Of a stretch of 35,516 nucleotides of DNA, positions 7,543 to 17,400 are shown piece after piece. Both the position numbers and the translations under genes were made by a program. The notes under the pieces were generated by a model that saw nothing but the letters and a program-made list of their open reading frames with translations, made no database searches and was not told where the DNA came from. The stretch lies in contig CAJFOL010000073.1 of assembly GCA_904397185.1 (NCBI GenBank), positions 1 through 35,516 of the forward strand. The letters run 5' to 3'. This DNA is from an uncultured Clostridia bacterium (lineage in GTDB: Bacteria; Bacillota; Clostridia; Christensenellales; UBA1242). The stretch's first letter is position 1; each line of letters starts with the position of its first letter.

Positions 7543-9516
7543 TTACTTAGTCTTATTTGTTTTGGTCATTTTTTCTAGTTGCTTGCGGAGTTTTTGGATT
7601 TGATTTCGAAGTTCAATCGCCCGCTCAAAATCTAATGCTCCTGAGGCAACTTTCATCATAGCAGTAAGTTTTTCAATCTCGGCAGGTATCTCCTCTTTCT
7701 TGAGTTTGCCGTCATCAACTTTCTTGGTTACGTCAAGTGTATTCTTTATTTCCTTTATAATAGTTTTCGGTGTAATTCCATGCTCCTTGTTGTATTTTTC
7801 TTGCAAAGCACGTCTCTTTTCTGTCGTCTCAATTGCACGTTTCATTGAATCGGTCATTGTGTCGGCATACATTATAACCCTGCCATTTGCATTACGTGCC
7901 GCACGGCCTATCGTTTGAATTAAAGCACCCTCACTTCGCAAAAAACCTTCCTTATCAGCATCCAAAATTGCCACAAGCTCAACCTCTGGCATATCAAGTC
8001 CTTCACGAAGCAGGTTTATTCCCACAAGCACATCAAACTCCCCTGCACGAAGTCCGTTTACAATCTCCACACGTTCCATTGTGTCAATCTCGGAGTGCAT
8101 ATATTTGGTCTTAAAATTATGCTCCTGAAGATATGTTGTCAAACTTTCTGCCATCTTCTTTGTCAAAGTGGTGACAAGCACACGGGCATTATGCTCGACA
8201 ACCTTTTGAATTTCAAGCATCAAATCTTCAATCTGTGTCTTAATCGGCTTAACTTCAATCTTCGGGTCTAATAATCCCGTTGGACGTATAACCTGCTCGA
8301 CAACTTGTCCTGCACGAGAGAGTTCGTACTGGGCAGGAGTCGCCGAGACGTACATAACTTGACCTATTTTACTCTCAAACTCATCGAATGTAAGCGGTCT
8401 ATTGTCCTTAGCGGCTGGCAGGCGGAAGCCGTAGTCAACAAGCGATTGTTTTCTTGCCTTGTCTCCGTTATACATTGCTCGTATTTGAGGCAAAGTCATA
8501 TGACTTTCATCAATAATAGTCAAAAAGCCTTTTGGAAAATAGTCTATGAGTGTATAAGGTGGCTCGCCTGGCTTGCGACCATCAAAATATCTCGAATAAT
8601 TTTCAATCCCGCTACAATACCCCACCTCTCTCATCATTTCAAGGTCATAAGATACTCGTTGACCGATACGTTCGGCTTCTATAAGTTTGCCCTCTCGCGA
8701 AAAATCTTCAACTGCCTTTTCTCTATCCTTTTCAATTTGCTCAAGTGCCTGCTCCAGACGGCTTCTACCAACCGCATAGTGGGTGGCAGGATAGATTGAA
8801 ACGTATTTAAGTTCGTTTATCAAATTGCCAGAAACAGGGTCAAAATTGTATATCTTTTCAATTTCATCTCCAAAAAAGCGAATTTTAACGGCAAGTTCTG
8901 ATTGGTTTGCTGGAAAAATATCAAGTGTGTCACCTTTTACTCTAAAGGTCGAGCGTTTGAAATCTATATCATTTCGTGTGTACTGAATGTCAATAAGTCT
9001 TGAAATAACCTCATCTCGGTCAACTAGGTCACCCTCTCGCAAGGTTATATGCAGATTGTAATATTCCTCGGGATTGCCAAGACCATATATACAGGACACT
9101 GATGCAACTATTATGACATCATCCCGCTCAAGTATTGAAGAAGTCGCAGATGAGCGAAGTTTGTCTATCTCATCGTTGACCGACATATCCTTTTCAATAT
9201 AGGTGTCAGTAGAAACAATATATGCCTCTGGCTGATAATAATCATAATACGAAACAAAATACTCCACACGGTTGTGCGGGAAAAACTCACGAAACTCATT
9301 ACATAACTGTGCGGCAAGTGTCTTGTTGTGGGCTATTACCAATGTCGGTTTTTTCATCCGTTGAATAAGGTTTGCCATTGTAAAGGTCTTGCCACTTCCT
9401 GTGACGCCCAAAAGCACTTGTTCTTTAAGCCCCTCTTGAAAACCCTCCACAAGTTTTTCAATCGCCTGTGGCTGGTCGCCTGATGGCTTGTATGGTGATA
9501 CTAATTCAAAATCCAT
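7543..9516 (-). CDS. uvrB: UvrABC excinuclease subunit B (UvrB)
   Basis: UvrB is the central helicase-like ATPase of nucleotide excision repair. It receives DNA from UvrA, verifies the lesion and recruits UvrC. The 657-residue length is typical. Walker A is GVTGSGKT (37-44). The beta-hairpin region [21 protein letters not shown] clamps the damaged strand. The DEAH-like box is [18 protein letters not shown]. Helicase motifs V/VI are [16 protein letters not shown] and QTIGRAARN. The C-terminal UVR domain that contacts UvrC is present ([20 protein letters not shown]). It starts [18 protein letters not shown], the family start, 6 nt after AAAGGAT. It is separated from uvrA, although in many Firmicutes uvrBA is one operon. 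No clear hairpin terminator follows it. Confidence 0.98.
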   Translation of the reverse strand: MDFELVSPYKPSGDQPQAIEKLVEGFQEGLKEQVLLGVTGSGKTFTMANLIQRMKKPTLVIAHNKTLAAQLCNEFREFFPHNRVEYFVSYYDYYQPEAYIVSTDTYIEKDMSVNDEIDKLRSSATSSILERDDVIIVASVSCIYGLGNPEEYYNLHITLREGDLVDRDEVISRLIDIQYTRNDIDFKRSTFRVKGDTLDIFPANQSELAVKIRFFGDEIEKIYNFDPVSGNLINELKYVSIYPATHYAVGRSRLEQALEQIEKDREKAVEDFSREGKLIEAERIGQRVSYDLEMMREVGYCSGIENYSRYFDGRKPGEPPYTLIDYFPKGFLTIIDESHMTLPQIRAMYNGDKARKQSLVDYGFRLPAAKDNRPLTFDEFESKIGQVMYVSATPAQYELSRAGQVVEQVIRPTGLLDPKIEVKPIKTQIEDLMLEIQKVVEHNARVLVTTLTKKMAESLTTYLQEHNFKTKYMHSEIDTMERVEIVNGLRAGEFDVLVGINLLREGLDMPEVELVAILDADKEGFLRSEGALIQTIGRAARNANGRVIMYADTMTDSMKRAIETTEKRRALQEKYNKEHGITPKTIIKEIKNTLDVTKKVDDGKLKKEEIPAEIEKLTAMMKVASGALDFERAIELRNQIQKLRKQLEKMTKTNKTK

Positions 9517-9534
9517 TTTTTATCCTTTCGCCAT

Positions 9535-9563
9535 ATTATACAACAAAACCACGTGTTTTTAAA
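9535..9563 (-). promoter_or_regulatory. uvrB promoter with overlapping palindromes
   Basis: On the minus strand, -10 TATAAT (9540-9535) with a weaker -35 TTTAAA (9563-9558) at 17-bp spacing. The predicted start near 9528 coincides with the AAAGGAT ribosome-binding site, leaving a 12-nt leader. The spacer contains a near-palindrome centred on CACGTG (9545-9560, 14 of 16 positions symmetric), placed where a repressor could act. No canonical LexA box is seen. Confidence 0.6.
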
Positions 9564-9601
9564 AGTATTTTGCAATAAAATATTCCCCCTAACTTTTAAA
9601 A
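9557..9601. repeat. 10-bp inverted repeat between uvrB promoter and upstream gene end
   Basis: TTTTAAAAGT (9557-9566) and ACTTTTAAAA (9592-9601) are perfect inverted copies. Inside them lies a second small pair, ATTTT (9567-9571) and AAAAT (9577-9581). The left arm covers the uvrB -35 box and the right arm covers the stop codon region of the gene at 9589. It may be a stem that ends the upstream transcript, or a binding site. Confidence 0.45.
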
Positions 9602-9954
9602 ATTGCTTTGAGAATAAGACCAAACACAAAACTGACTGTCGCCAAAAATATACTGCGAAGCACAAGCATTAAAAGAGTTTTCTTTTGATGTTTTACATCT
9701 GCTAGATATGTCTGCCCTTTTTTCTTAAGTTTTACACAATAATAATACCCGTTTTTACTGTCAGACACCACAAAATCAATATAATTTTGCAACGATAAAC
9801 TTGCCATAATCTCGTCAATTTCATTCACTGAAAGCACCATCTTTTTGCATAACTCCTTTGCAATTTCATGCGGAGAAATAAGGTATGTTTTCTTCCCCAC
9901 ACATACCTTACATAAATATTTTAACACCAATTTTTCTTTTCTATTATCTGGCAT
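9589..9954 (-). CDS. Small winged-helix-like protein with C-terminal membrane anchor
   Basis: The 121-residue protein is of unknown function. Residues 1-88 look like a small helical/winged-helix domain: helix LVLKYLCKVC, helix ISPHEIAKELCKKM, helix VNEIDEIMASLSLQNYI, then a beta hairpin FVVSDSKNGYYYCVKLKKKGQTYL. A Lys/His linker and one C-terminal transmembrane segment (about 93-117, LLMLVLRSIFLATVSFVFGLIL) follow, so it is a tail-anchored topology. The protein is paralogous to the 122-residue product of the divergent gene at 10343: LVLK-L-K-C near residue 10, Q-YI near 57-60, GYYYC versus GVYCLC near 69-73, and a tail helix in the same place. The start MPDNRKEK follows AAGGGA. A weak TGC-AAGAAT -10 (9978-9973) would give a 12-nt leader. 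No catalytic residues are visible. Confidence 0.7.
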   Translation of the reverse strand: MPDNRKEKLVLKYLCKVCVGKKTYLISPHEIAKELCKKMVLSVNEIDEIMASLSLQNYIDFVVSDSKNGYYYCVKLKKKGQTYLADVKHQKKTLLMLVLRSIFLATVSFVFGLILKAIFKS

Positions 9955-10342
9955 AAAAATTCCCTTGTCTTTATTCTTGCAAAAATATACAAAAATATTA
10001 CAAGTGAAAGAAAATTTAAAAATAATTATTAATAAAAAAGGAAATTCTCAAAAAATAAATAAAAAATTAAAAAAATATTAAATAATATATAAAATAATAG
10101 AAAAAAATCAAAAAATATGTTTTTAACATAAAAAACAATTAAATAAAGAGGGAATAATGATATAAATTAAAAAAATAAAGTGGTTTTTAAATTTCAATTT
10201 AATTTAAAATATATTTTTAAAAATGTATTTTAAAAAAAATATTGTTGCTTTACTCTCTAGAAAATACTGAAAATATTTGTTTCAAAAAAAAATGGCAATA
10301 ATTTTATGCATAAGTTACTTTATTATAGTTAAAAATATCTAT
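9955..10342. other. Extremely AT-rich spacer between divergent paralogues
   Basis: This 388-bp stretch holds no convincing protein gene. It is almost all A/T, with long A runs on the plus strand. Contents seen: a 6-bp hairpin TATGTT/AACATA (10116-10130); an imperfect palindrome/direct repeat AAAATATATTTT...AAAATGTATTTT (10206-10231); a Shine-Dalgarno-like AGAGGGA followed by ATG ATA TAA (10157-10165), a two-codon ORF; and the presumed promoters of both flanking genes, neither of which matches consensus well. A-tract spacing suggests curved DNA. No DnaA-box cluster was seen, so I do not call an origin. Confidence 0.6.
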
Positions 10343-10711
10343 ATGCTTGACTTAAAGTCAAAATTGGTCCTTAAAATTTTGATTAAAGAATGTCCTTATG
10401 GCTCTTACAACATTATAGAATCCAAGGATATTATTTCTGCCATGCCTAGCAAATACAAAATAGACATGGAAGGACTGGAAAATATTTTGATTTATCTTGA
10501 GAGGCAGGAGTACATTTCAATCAAATATGATGATGACGGAGTGTACTGCCTTTGTGTGCTTCCTTTTGGAAATGAAATACTTGAAAATGATGACAACAAA
10601 AAACGGGAAGGCAATCCTCCCCGTCTTTGGGTTATAATCTTATTAGTCTTTATTTCTAGTCTTCTAGCATGTCTTCTAGGAACAGTGCTTGGTCGTATTC
10701 TACCCCTCTAG
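10343..10711 (+). CDS. Small winged-helix-like protein with C-terminal membrane anchor (paralogue)
   Basis: The 122-residue protein is of unknown function. I chose the ATG at 10343 (MLDLKSKLVLKIL) because it aligns with the start of the 121-aa paralogue (MPDNRKEKLVLKYL) and makes the two proteins nearly equal in length. A longer frame opens upstream at TTG 10277 and ATG 10292, but neither has a ribosome-binding site and the extra residues have no counterpart. Residues 1-80 give a compact helical domain with a beta hairpin (YISIKYDDDGVYCLCVLPFG). Then come an acidic/basic linker (ENDDNKKREGNPP) and a transmembrane segment (about 95-118, LWVIILLVFISSLLACLLGTVL). The start has no clear Shine-Dalgarno site. 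Its last 56 bp overlap the end of radC on the other strand, and its linker codons contain the minus-strand terminator of the radC operon. Confidence 0.65.
   Translation: MLDLKSKLVLKILIKECPYGSYNIIESKDIISAMPSKYKIDMEGLENILIYLERQEYISIKYDDDGVYCLCVLPFGNEILENDDNKKREGNPPRLWVIILLVFISSLLACLLGTVLGRILPL
10598..10624 (-). terminator. Terminator of the giant-lipoprotein/radC operon, inside a convergent gene
   Basis: On the minus strand a stem ACGGGGAGG/CCTTCCCGT (8 of 9 pairs, one mismatch, loop ATTG) is followed by TTTTTT (10603-10598). It lies 32 nt past the radC stop codon. It falls entirely within the coding sequence of the plus-strand gene at 10343, in the codons for its linker (KKREGNPP). Confidence 0.75.
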
Positions 10712-11417
10712 TAAATATTCTAATTTTAGACTGACGAGCCATACTATATATCCCATCAATGCCAATAATGAGTGAATCGATTAGTTTACAGCCTGAAAAA
10801 CTAAATAATCCTAGCATCTGCTCATAAGAAAGATTATCTTGTTTTGATGCAATACAACTCCCGCCTGGATGATTATGGACTATATATGCACCTGGCATTT
10901 TATAGGTAGAAACATATAGTGCAATATCTCGCATATTGAGTGAGACCATTGCCGTTCCACCCTTGCCAAAGCATCTACCCTGCATGACTTCTCCTGCAAT
11001 GTTGACACCAAACAAGTATACTTCTTCCTCATTTCTGCATCTAAGCAATTGTTCTACATAGTCAAGAAAATCGCCGAGCGAACTTGGTGGTTGTTCTGAT
11101 AATTTTTTGTTTGTGTAATAATTGAACACCTCAACCAGAGAGTGTATCTTTTTTGCAGCAGTTTCGCCAACACCTTTGACTTCCATCAAATCTTCAACAG
11201 ATGCATCTAAAACAGTTGGAACATTTTTGAACCTATCAAGAAGGCGATGGGCGAGAGGATTTACATCCCCTCGCGGGATTATGAAAAAGAGAATAAACTC
11301 AAGTGCTTGGATATCGCTTAGACCTATGAGACCGACAGTGTTGACTGTATCAAGTAATCTCTTTCTATGTCCATCATGGACGCACTTTTCATTGTTAACT
11401 TTAGTAACTTCTCTCAT
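10656..11417 (-). CDS. radC: RadC family JAB/MPN-domain protein
   Basis: RadC-type proteins carry a JAMM metalloprotease-like domain. Their biochemical role is not settled, and early claims of a DNA-repair function have been questioned. The 253-residue protein begins with the family region CVHDGHRKRLLDTV...FIIPRGDVNPLAHRLLDRF, has a helix-hairpin-helix (MEVKGVGETAAKKI, residues 79-91), and then the JAB domain with metal motif H181-N-H183-P-G-G...D194. The spacing from the second His to the Asp fits JAMM (H-x-H-x10-D). The ATG overlaps the TGA stop of the 6666-residue lipoprotein gene as ATGA, with GGGGAA upstream, so translation is coupled to that gene and no separate promoter is seen. The C-terminus extends ~30 residues past the usual end, and its 3' end overlaps the convergent gene at 10343 by 56 bp. 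Confidence 0.93.
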   Translation of the reverse strand: MREVTKVNNEKCVHDGHRKRLLDTVNTVGLIGLSDIQALEFILFFIIPRGDVNPLAHRLLDRFKNVPTVLDASVEDLMEVKGVGETAAKKIHSLVEVFNYYTNKKLSEQPPSSLGDFLDYVEQLLRCRNEEEVYLFGVNIAGEVMQGRCFGKGGTAMVSLNMRDIALYVSTYKMPGAYIVHNHPGGSCIASKQDNLSYEQMLGLFSFSGCKLIDSLIIGIDGIYSMARQSKIRIFTRGVEYDQALFLEDMLED

Positions 11418-14400
11418 TGTTGTTCCCCTTCACTAGTATTTGCTGCAGCCACTAATTCCTCATAACTCTTGCCGTCCCAATCTTTTGGATATTGAGTAGC
11501 ATAAATACTATCCTCACCTATTTGGAAATAATTTTCGATATAATATCCCCCATCTTCGCAAAATATTTGGTCAACGTCAGATAGAATAAGAGGATTCATA
11601 TCTTCAGTATTTCCATTCCTATATATGTTTGTACCATCAAATCTTTGAATCTTAGCCGTTTCAAAGTCGTTGAGATTTGTGGCTTGATACCATCTGTTTG
11701 TATCAAGCATTTCTATTTTAGTAAAGCCATATCTTCCTCTAGCCCCACTAATACCATTGATACCATTTTGAGCCCATGCAGATATTTCTTGGCTATCTGT
11801 AGAAACGATTATTTCACCTCTTTCGCCTGCTTGTCCGCCTTCGCCTGCCTCACTTGGTTCTGGTACTTCTGATCTTGCCTCTTCACCATAGCCTTCGGCA
11901 AGTGTAGATATGCTTTCTTCTGCTCTATAGCCAGAGCCACCTGCACCGCCATTGCCACCGTCACCTGCTTTTATTATTCCATTATTGACAAATCCCATGT
12001 TGTCGTCAGTTAATGAAATAATGTTTGTTGAAGAAATAATAACATTTTTACCTGCGGAAGCATCTTCGCCATCTTCACCATCTTCACCAAAATCTGTCGC
12101 ATTATCTCCATTCTCGCCATCCATACCATTTGCGGATGAAATATAGCCAAAGTTTGTGAATTTTAACGGTGTGCTACTTGAAGTTAGTCCTTTGAATAGT
12201 GTTAGGTCATAGAACTGGCTGTTGCTTTGCAGGTGTGAGCCTGAACTATATAGGTCATTGTTGGTGTTGATATCTGAGGTTATTGTAACATAAGATGTTA
12301 TCTCAATGGTATCACCATCATAATTTCCGCTATAGTCAATCAAAGCACCGCTATTCTTATTGTATCTTTGAATAGAGCCATAATATTTGATATTGATAAT
12401 ATCTGCTTGTATGCTTGTACTTGACGTGGTAGTTTTCTTTATAAACAATGTATCATCATTCTCACCAAGGAAAACTATATCTTTTATATACGAGTTTGTA
12501 CCTAAAAGTGATTTGAAGAAGTTTGAGCCAAAATATGATATGTAATAATTGTTACCTATTATATTGACATTCCCTTTCTTTACAAATCCATCAGGTTCCA
12601 TATTAGAACTATCAAATGATATATCATTCATAAGAATTATAGACAGTGGTTCATTAGGTTTAACTGCATTTTCAACTACGTCACTATTTGTAATAGTTGG
12701 AGTCTGAGAATATGCATTTTTAACTGAGATATTAAAGGTGAAATTCTTAACCTTTACAGTGCTGTCTTGTACTCTTTCTACCATCTTTAGCAAGAATACA
12801 TATGCAGATTCTCCATCGATAATTTCATTTCTATAAACTCTATCTAAATATGCCCCTATAGAAGTTCCATTTTCTGTAGTGAGGTCTACATCAAACTTAG
12901 AGGTGTCTCCTTCTAAGATGCCAGTGCTTATTGTATATGTGTTGTAACGAGCAAATTTCGAACTTCCCCAAGAATAGCCTACGGCATTTATTGAAGTAGA
13001 AAATTCCTGTATACCATTCAATGCCTGCTCAACTTTATAAGTTATCTCATCTAGTGCTGTGTATCTATCATTTAACATCACATAATTTGTTGAGCCAACA
13101 CGACCTAATCTTAAAATATAATTTGTATCATTTTCATCGGTGTATTCAAATTCATCTTGTGTAAAGTATAGTTGACCTGTTGCACTTGATATTATATCAT
13201 AGATACTTACACATTGTCCTTGCAATGAAGTATATACACGACTCGGTCTAAATGTATATTGTCCACCATTTACACTATATTCTATACTTTCCCCTTGAAC
13301 ATATGTTTCTGCATCTTGATTATATCTATTTATAATCTCATTATTACTATTATAGTAAATAACATATGATGGTTCTCTTGTTCCATCTTCATCATTAAAT
13401 TGTCCTGCACTGTCATATGATAAAATCAAATTATCATTCACATCATACACGTTGAAGCCTTCTCTGTTTACTGGATTGCCGTCCTCATATGATACTTCAC
13501 TGAAGTAACTTACTCCTACAATGACTTTTCCGCCTCCAGCCGTATTGTCAACAGCATAATAGATTATTGTATTTTCTAAAATCATTTCATCAAGGTTGAT
13601 ATTTGTTTGCACTATGAAATATTCCAACTGACTAATTCTAGGATTGCTATCTCGAACAACAACTGTTATTTCATCCAAGTCATCTTCAGACAATGCATAG
13701 CCTGCGAAGAGTTCTATACCATATTCATTGTTCTCATTTGTTAAAACATAGTTTGGACTTAAAATATTTGTATAGTATTCTTCAGAACCCTCTGAAACTT
13801 TTGTGATAGTATTTAAGGTTGACTCACTCTCGCCTCCCCATAGTTCATAGATAACTGTGTCGCCGATTTCAAAGATGCTATTGTCTATACCTATTGTGAG
13901 ATTTGTCAAAACTGTTTGGTATGACTGTGTGTAATTTACTGACAATGTCCCATAGTATACTGTGACACCATTAAGAGTGTATGTTGTCAAGCCATTTAAG
14001 TCACTTTGATTGATAGTCAAAATATTGTCAGTAATAGTTGCTGAATTTGTGCTTGTTTCATATTCAAATTCGCGTTCAAATATGGCTTCAATATAGCCAA
14101 CAACTTCTCCATCGTCTGTAATATCAGTTCTTTGAGTAAATTCTGTCTCCAAACTTGCAAATAAGTTGTCTAATGTTACACTATTATCTAAATTATTGAT
14201 TATTGTGGTAAATGTATCTAAGTAACTGATAATTTGTTGGTTAATGCTCTCAATTTCACTCTCAGTCACTGTGCCATCAATTGTCAATGTCAATACGTTA
14301 CCTTCAATAGAAACGTCAAATGTGTGTCCGCCTATGATAAATGGAGGACAGTTTGCTGACTTAACCCAAGTTCCATTGCTGTAACTAAATACTGGAATGC

Positions 14401-17400
14401 CACTTAAGATGGCTAAGCCTTGATTTGATGATAATGATTGAAGATTTATTCTAAATTCATAACCTTGAGAATCTATGATTGTGCTTGAAGGATTTGATGA
14501 GTCTGTTGTAAACGAAGCATAACTTGCAAATTCTCCTCTTCCGTCTAAATTATCAACTACAGCAAAATTTTCTTGAATAAAGGAGCGAAGTTGATTCTCT
14601 AAAGTCGATCTCTCTGTTTCATCTAAATTCAAGTTTGCAAAAGTAAACATCAAATTGCCGTTATAACTTGCAATTGTGTAATTGTAAGTATTGCCGTTGA
14701 GCACAATTGAGTCAGTTGTACTGCTACCCATACTCCATCCGCTTGTATCTGAATATTGAGCAATAAGTGCTCTGTCATGGTAGAGTGTATAGTTTGTAAC
14801 ACTACCTGCAAACTCATACTCGTTTGCTATGTAAAGATTGATTATACTGTTGTACAAAATCACTTCACTTGATGTGATATTGTCGTTATACCAATCTGTT
14901 ACAACTTCACCATACTCAATATTTGCACTGCCTGAACTTGAACCACTTGCATTGTCTACACTATCGCTTGCATTTCCTCTAATGTTTGTAAATGAAATGT
15001 CTTTTATTCTCTCCGAAACACCCGCGACTGAGCAATAATAAGTTTTATCACTAAATCTATTGTTGATAATTGTTTGAACATTATCGTAGAAATCTGTTCC
15101 GCCATTTAGTGTTATATCCTCTTCATTTACCATAACATTTGCTCTACCATTTGATAGGTCGGCATTTGGCAGGTAAACAAGTAGTCCGCTTTCAGTTAGA
15201 CCAAAGTATAATACTGTCAAGTTAGAATCAGTGTCAGTGAAGTCTTCATCATATACAACTTCAGGATAATTCTCTTTCAAATAGTCTAATGTTACTCCAT
15301 CTTCTGCAAGTACTGCTTTTACCACTCTATCATAGTATATTGAAGGGTTAAGATTTGAACGTAATGTGTATCCGCCGATTGGTTGGAAACTATTAATTCC
15401 GTTTATCTCTATACCTACTGAGTAGTCATCAATATAATAATATTTTACATTTGATGGATTGAACGACAATGTCACATCATAGTCAAAATGTATACTGTAA
15501 CTTATTGAACCAGTCAATTCATCATCACTATAACATCTAAAGGTGATACTATTTTCACTGACAGACAAAACTGACGAGGTTAAAGAAACTTGGCCTCCAC
15601 TTGTTCTGCCTGTTGCCTCTATTGAATAATAGGAAGTATTTGCCATATAAGGCAAGTTGCCTAAAGATGCCGTAATCTCATAGGTGTATATACCAGCATT
15701 GAATATTGAACGCAAGTTATTTTCTTCTGCAATGTAGTAACTTGTTCCCCCTATTTGTACCTGTCTTGTCTCGCTTCCACTGGCATGACTTCTAGTACCA
15801 TCCTTTATGGAAGAACCATTTGTTGTGCTTACTGCATCGCTTTGACTTGAAACAAATTTGTTTGTTCCATCATCACCTTTGTATCTTTCAACATAATCTG
15901 AGTAAGCCTCGTCATATGATACTGGACTGAACTCTAAGTTGGTAACTTTATGAGGACTTTCAAGCCCATCACCCATATCAATACGATTTCTCCAGCCATA
16001 GTTTCCTACTCCATTGATTAATACACCAGCTTTTTTGCCTGTAAAATAATTTATGGTTGATTGTATTGACAATTCAACTACAAAACTCTTTGGCAAGCCA
16101 AAACTATTATAAGAGTTGATATAAACATTTGCATCTCCACTTTCAGGTCTTACTACTTCGGTGTCTATTTCAACAATTCTCTTTTCAATAGTACTGAAAT
16201 AAAGTATTGGTCCGAAAAGTATAGGCAATAACCACTCTGTTTCAAGCATAGATTCGCCATGGAAGTTTAGAGAACTAACTTTCACATAGTCGCTTATCTC
16301 CGCCCAACTCCAAGACTGAATTTCGGTGTCTTTTTCTAGCATTGAACCATTCATGTATACCGAATCTTCGCTTGCATCTAGTACTGCAAGACCACTTGCT
16401 GAGCCGTCACCAATATCTCCTATGGCATATGCCCAGACATTTCGTGGACTCGTCTGTCTTAATACTAAGTCTTCACGTCCATCCATTTCCCAATAGAAAC
16501 CAGTTGTTGGGCTTGCACCCAATGCTTCAATTGTACCTTCATTGTAGCATGAGGTAACACTTGCATTCTTTGCCTTTGCAATTATACCGCCACCATATGA
16601 GAAGCCTTGGATATTGCCATCTTCATTTGTTTTTCCATTATACTTATTTCCAGATTTGATTGTGCCTGAGTTGTAACTTCCTTGTATTGTAAGGTCATCG
16701 GCACTACTAAAGCCAGCAACACCACCTACATAATATTGTCCAAGATTTGTGAGAAGTCCGCTGTTGTTTGCATAGCCTGCCATAACTGAAGTTGCATTGT
16801 AACTATAGTTGATTGCACTCTCGCCGTCATCATCTGCAGACGCAACTAAGCCTACAATACCACCAACATAGTAGTTTTGGGTTGCAGTATTTGCAGTTGA
16901 GTAAACATTGATAGGTGCATAGTTTGAACTATAATTTATTGTACTATCAAGCATTGTACCTACAATACCACCGACTGCAAGTACAGAATAACCTGAACTA
17001 AAGCCATCTACGTCAATGGTAACCATGTTGGTAACTGTTGATATTGTTGAATTTTGTGCTTCACTGGCAAGTGCACCAATCGTCAAGTACTTGAAGTCTT
17101 CACCAAAGATTGAGGTGATATTAAAGTCATCAAATAAACCTTGAAGTAGGTCGTTTATTAGTTCTAAGAAGCCTGAGTTGTTGCTTTTGTCGATTAGTTC
17201 ACCTACAGTTGCATTTTTAATTGAGCCTGATAATGTAATGTTTGAAATATCAGAATCATATATCCTAATGGCTAAAAGTCCATTACTTGATATTTCTGCA
17301 TCGGTCAAACGAAGATTTCTAATATTCGAACGTGTCACCACTTCTATACCAGTTGATGGACCAATCATATCAAATAATGGAGAGGTCAAGCCTGAGATTG

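Noticed and set aside
10001-10270. Possible replication origin or ncRNA in the A/T-rich spacer
   Set aside because: No DnaA-box cluster, no iterons and no GC-containing conserved structure; the region is better explained as a divergent intergenic spacer.
10277-10342. N-terminal hydrophobic extension of the plus-strand small protein
   Set aside because: No ribosome-binding site, and the paralogue at 9589 has no matching segment; lengths agree only with the start at 10343.
11414-11417. TGA as a tryptophan codon, with the giant protein continuing into radC
   Set aside because: radC begins exactly at the overlap in another frame with a ribosome-binding site, and tryptophans in the frames I checked are TGG, so TGA is a stop.
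12050-12135. Short tandem DNA repeat or CRISPR-like pattern in the GEDGED codons
   Set aside because: It is codon-level repetition of a collagen-like peptide, with no spacer structure.
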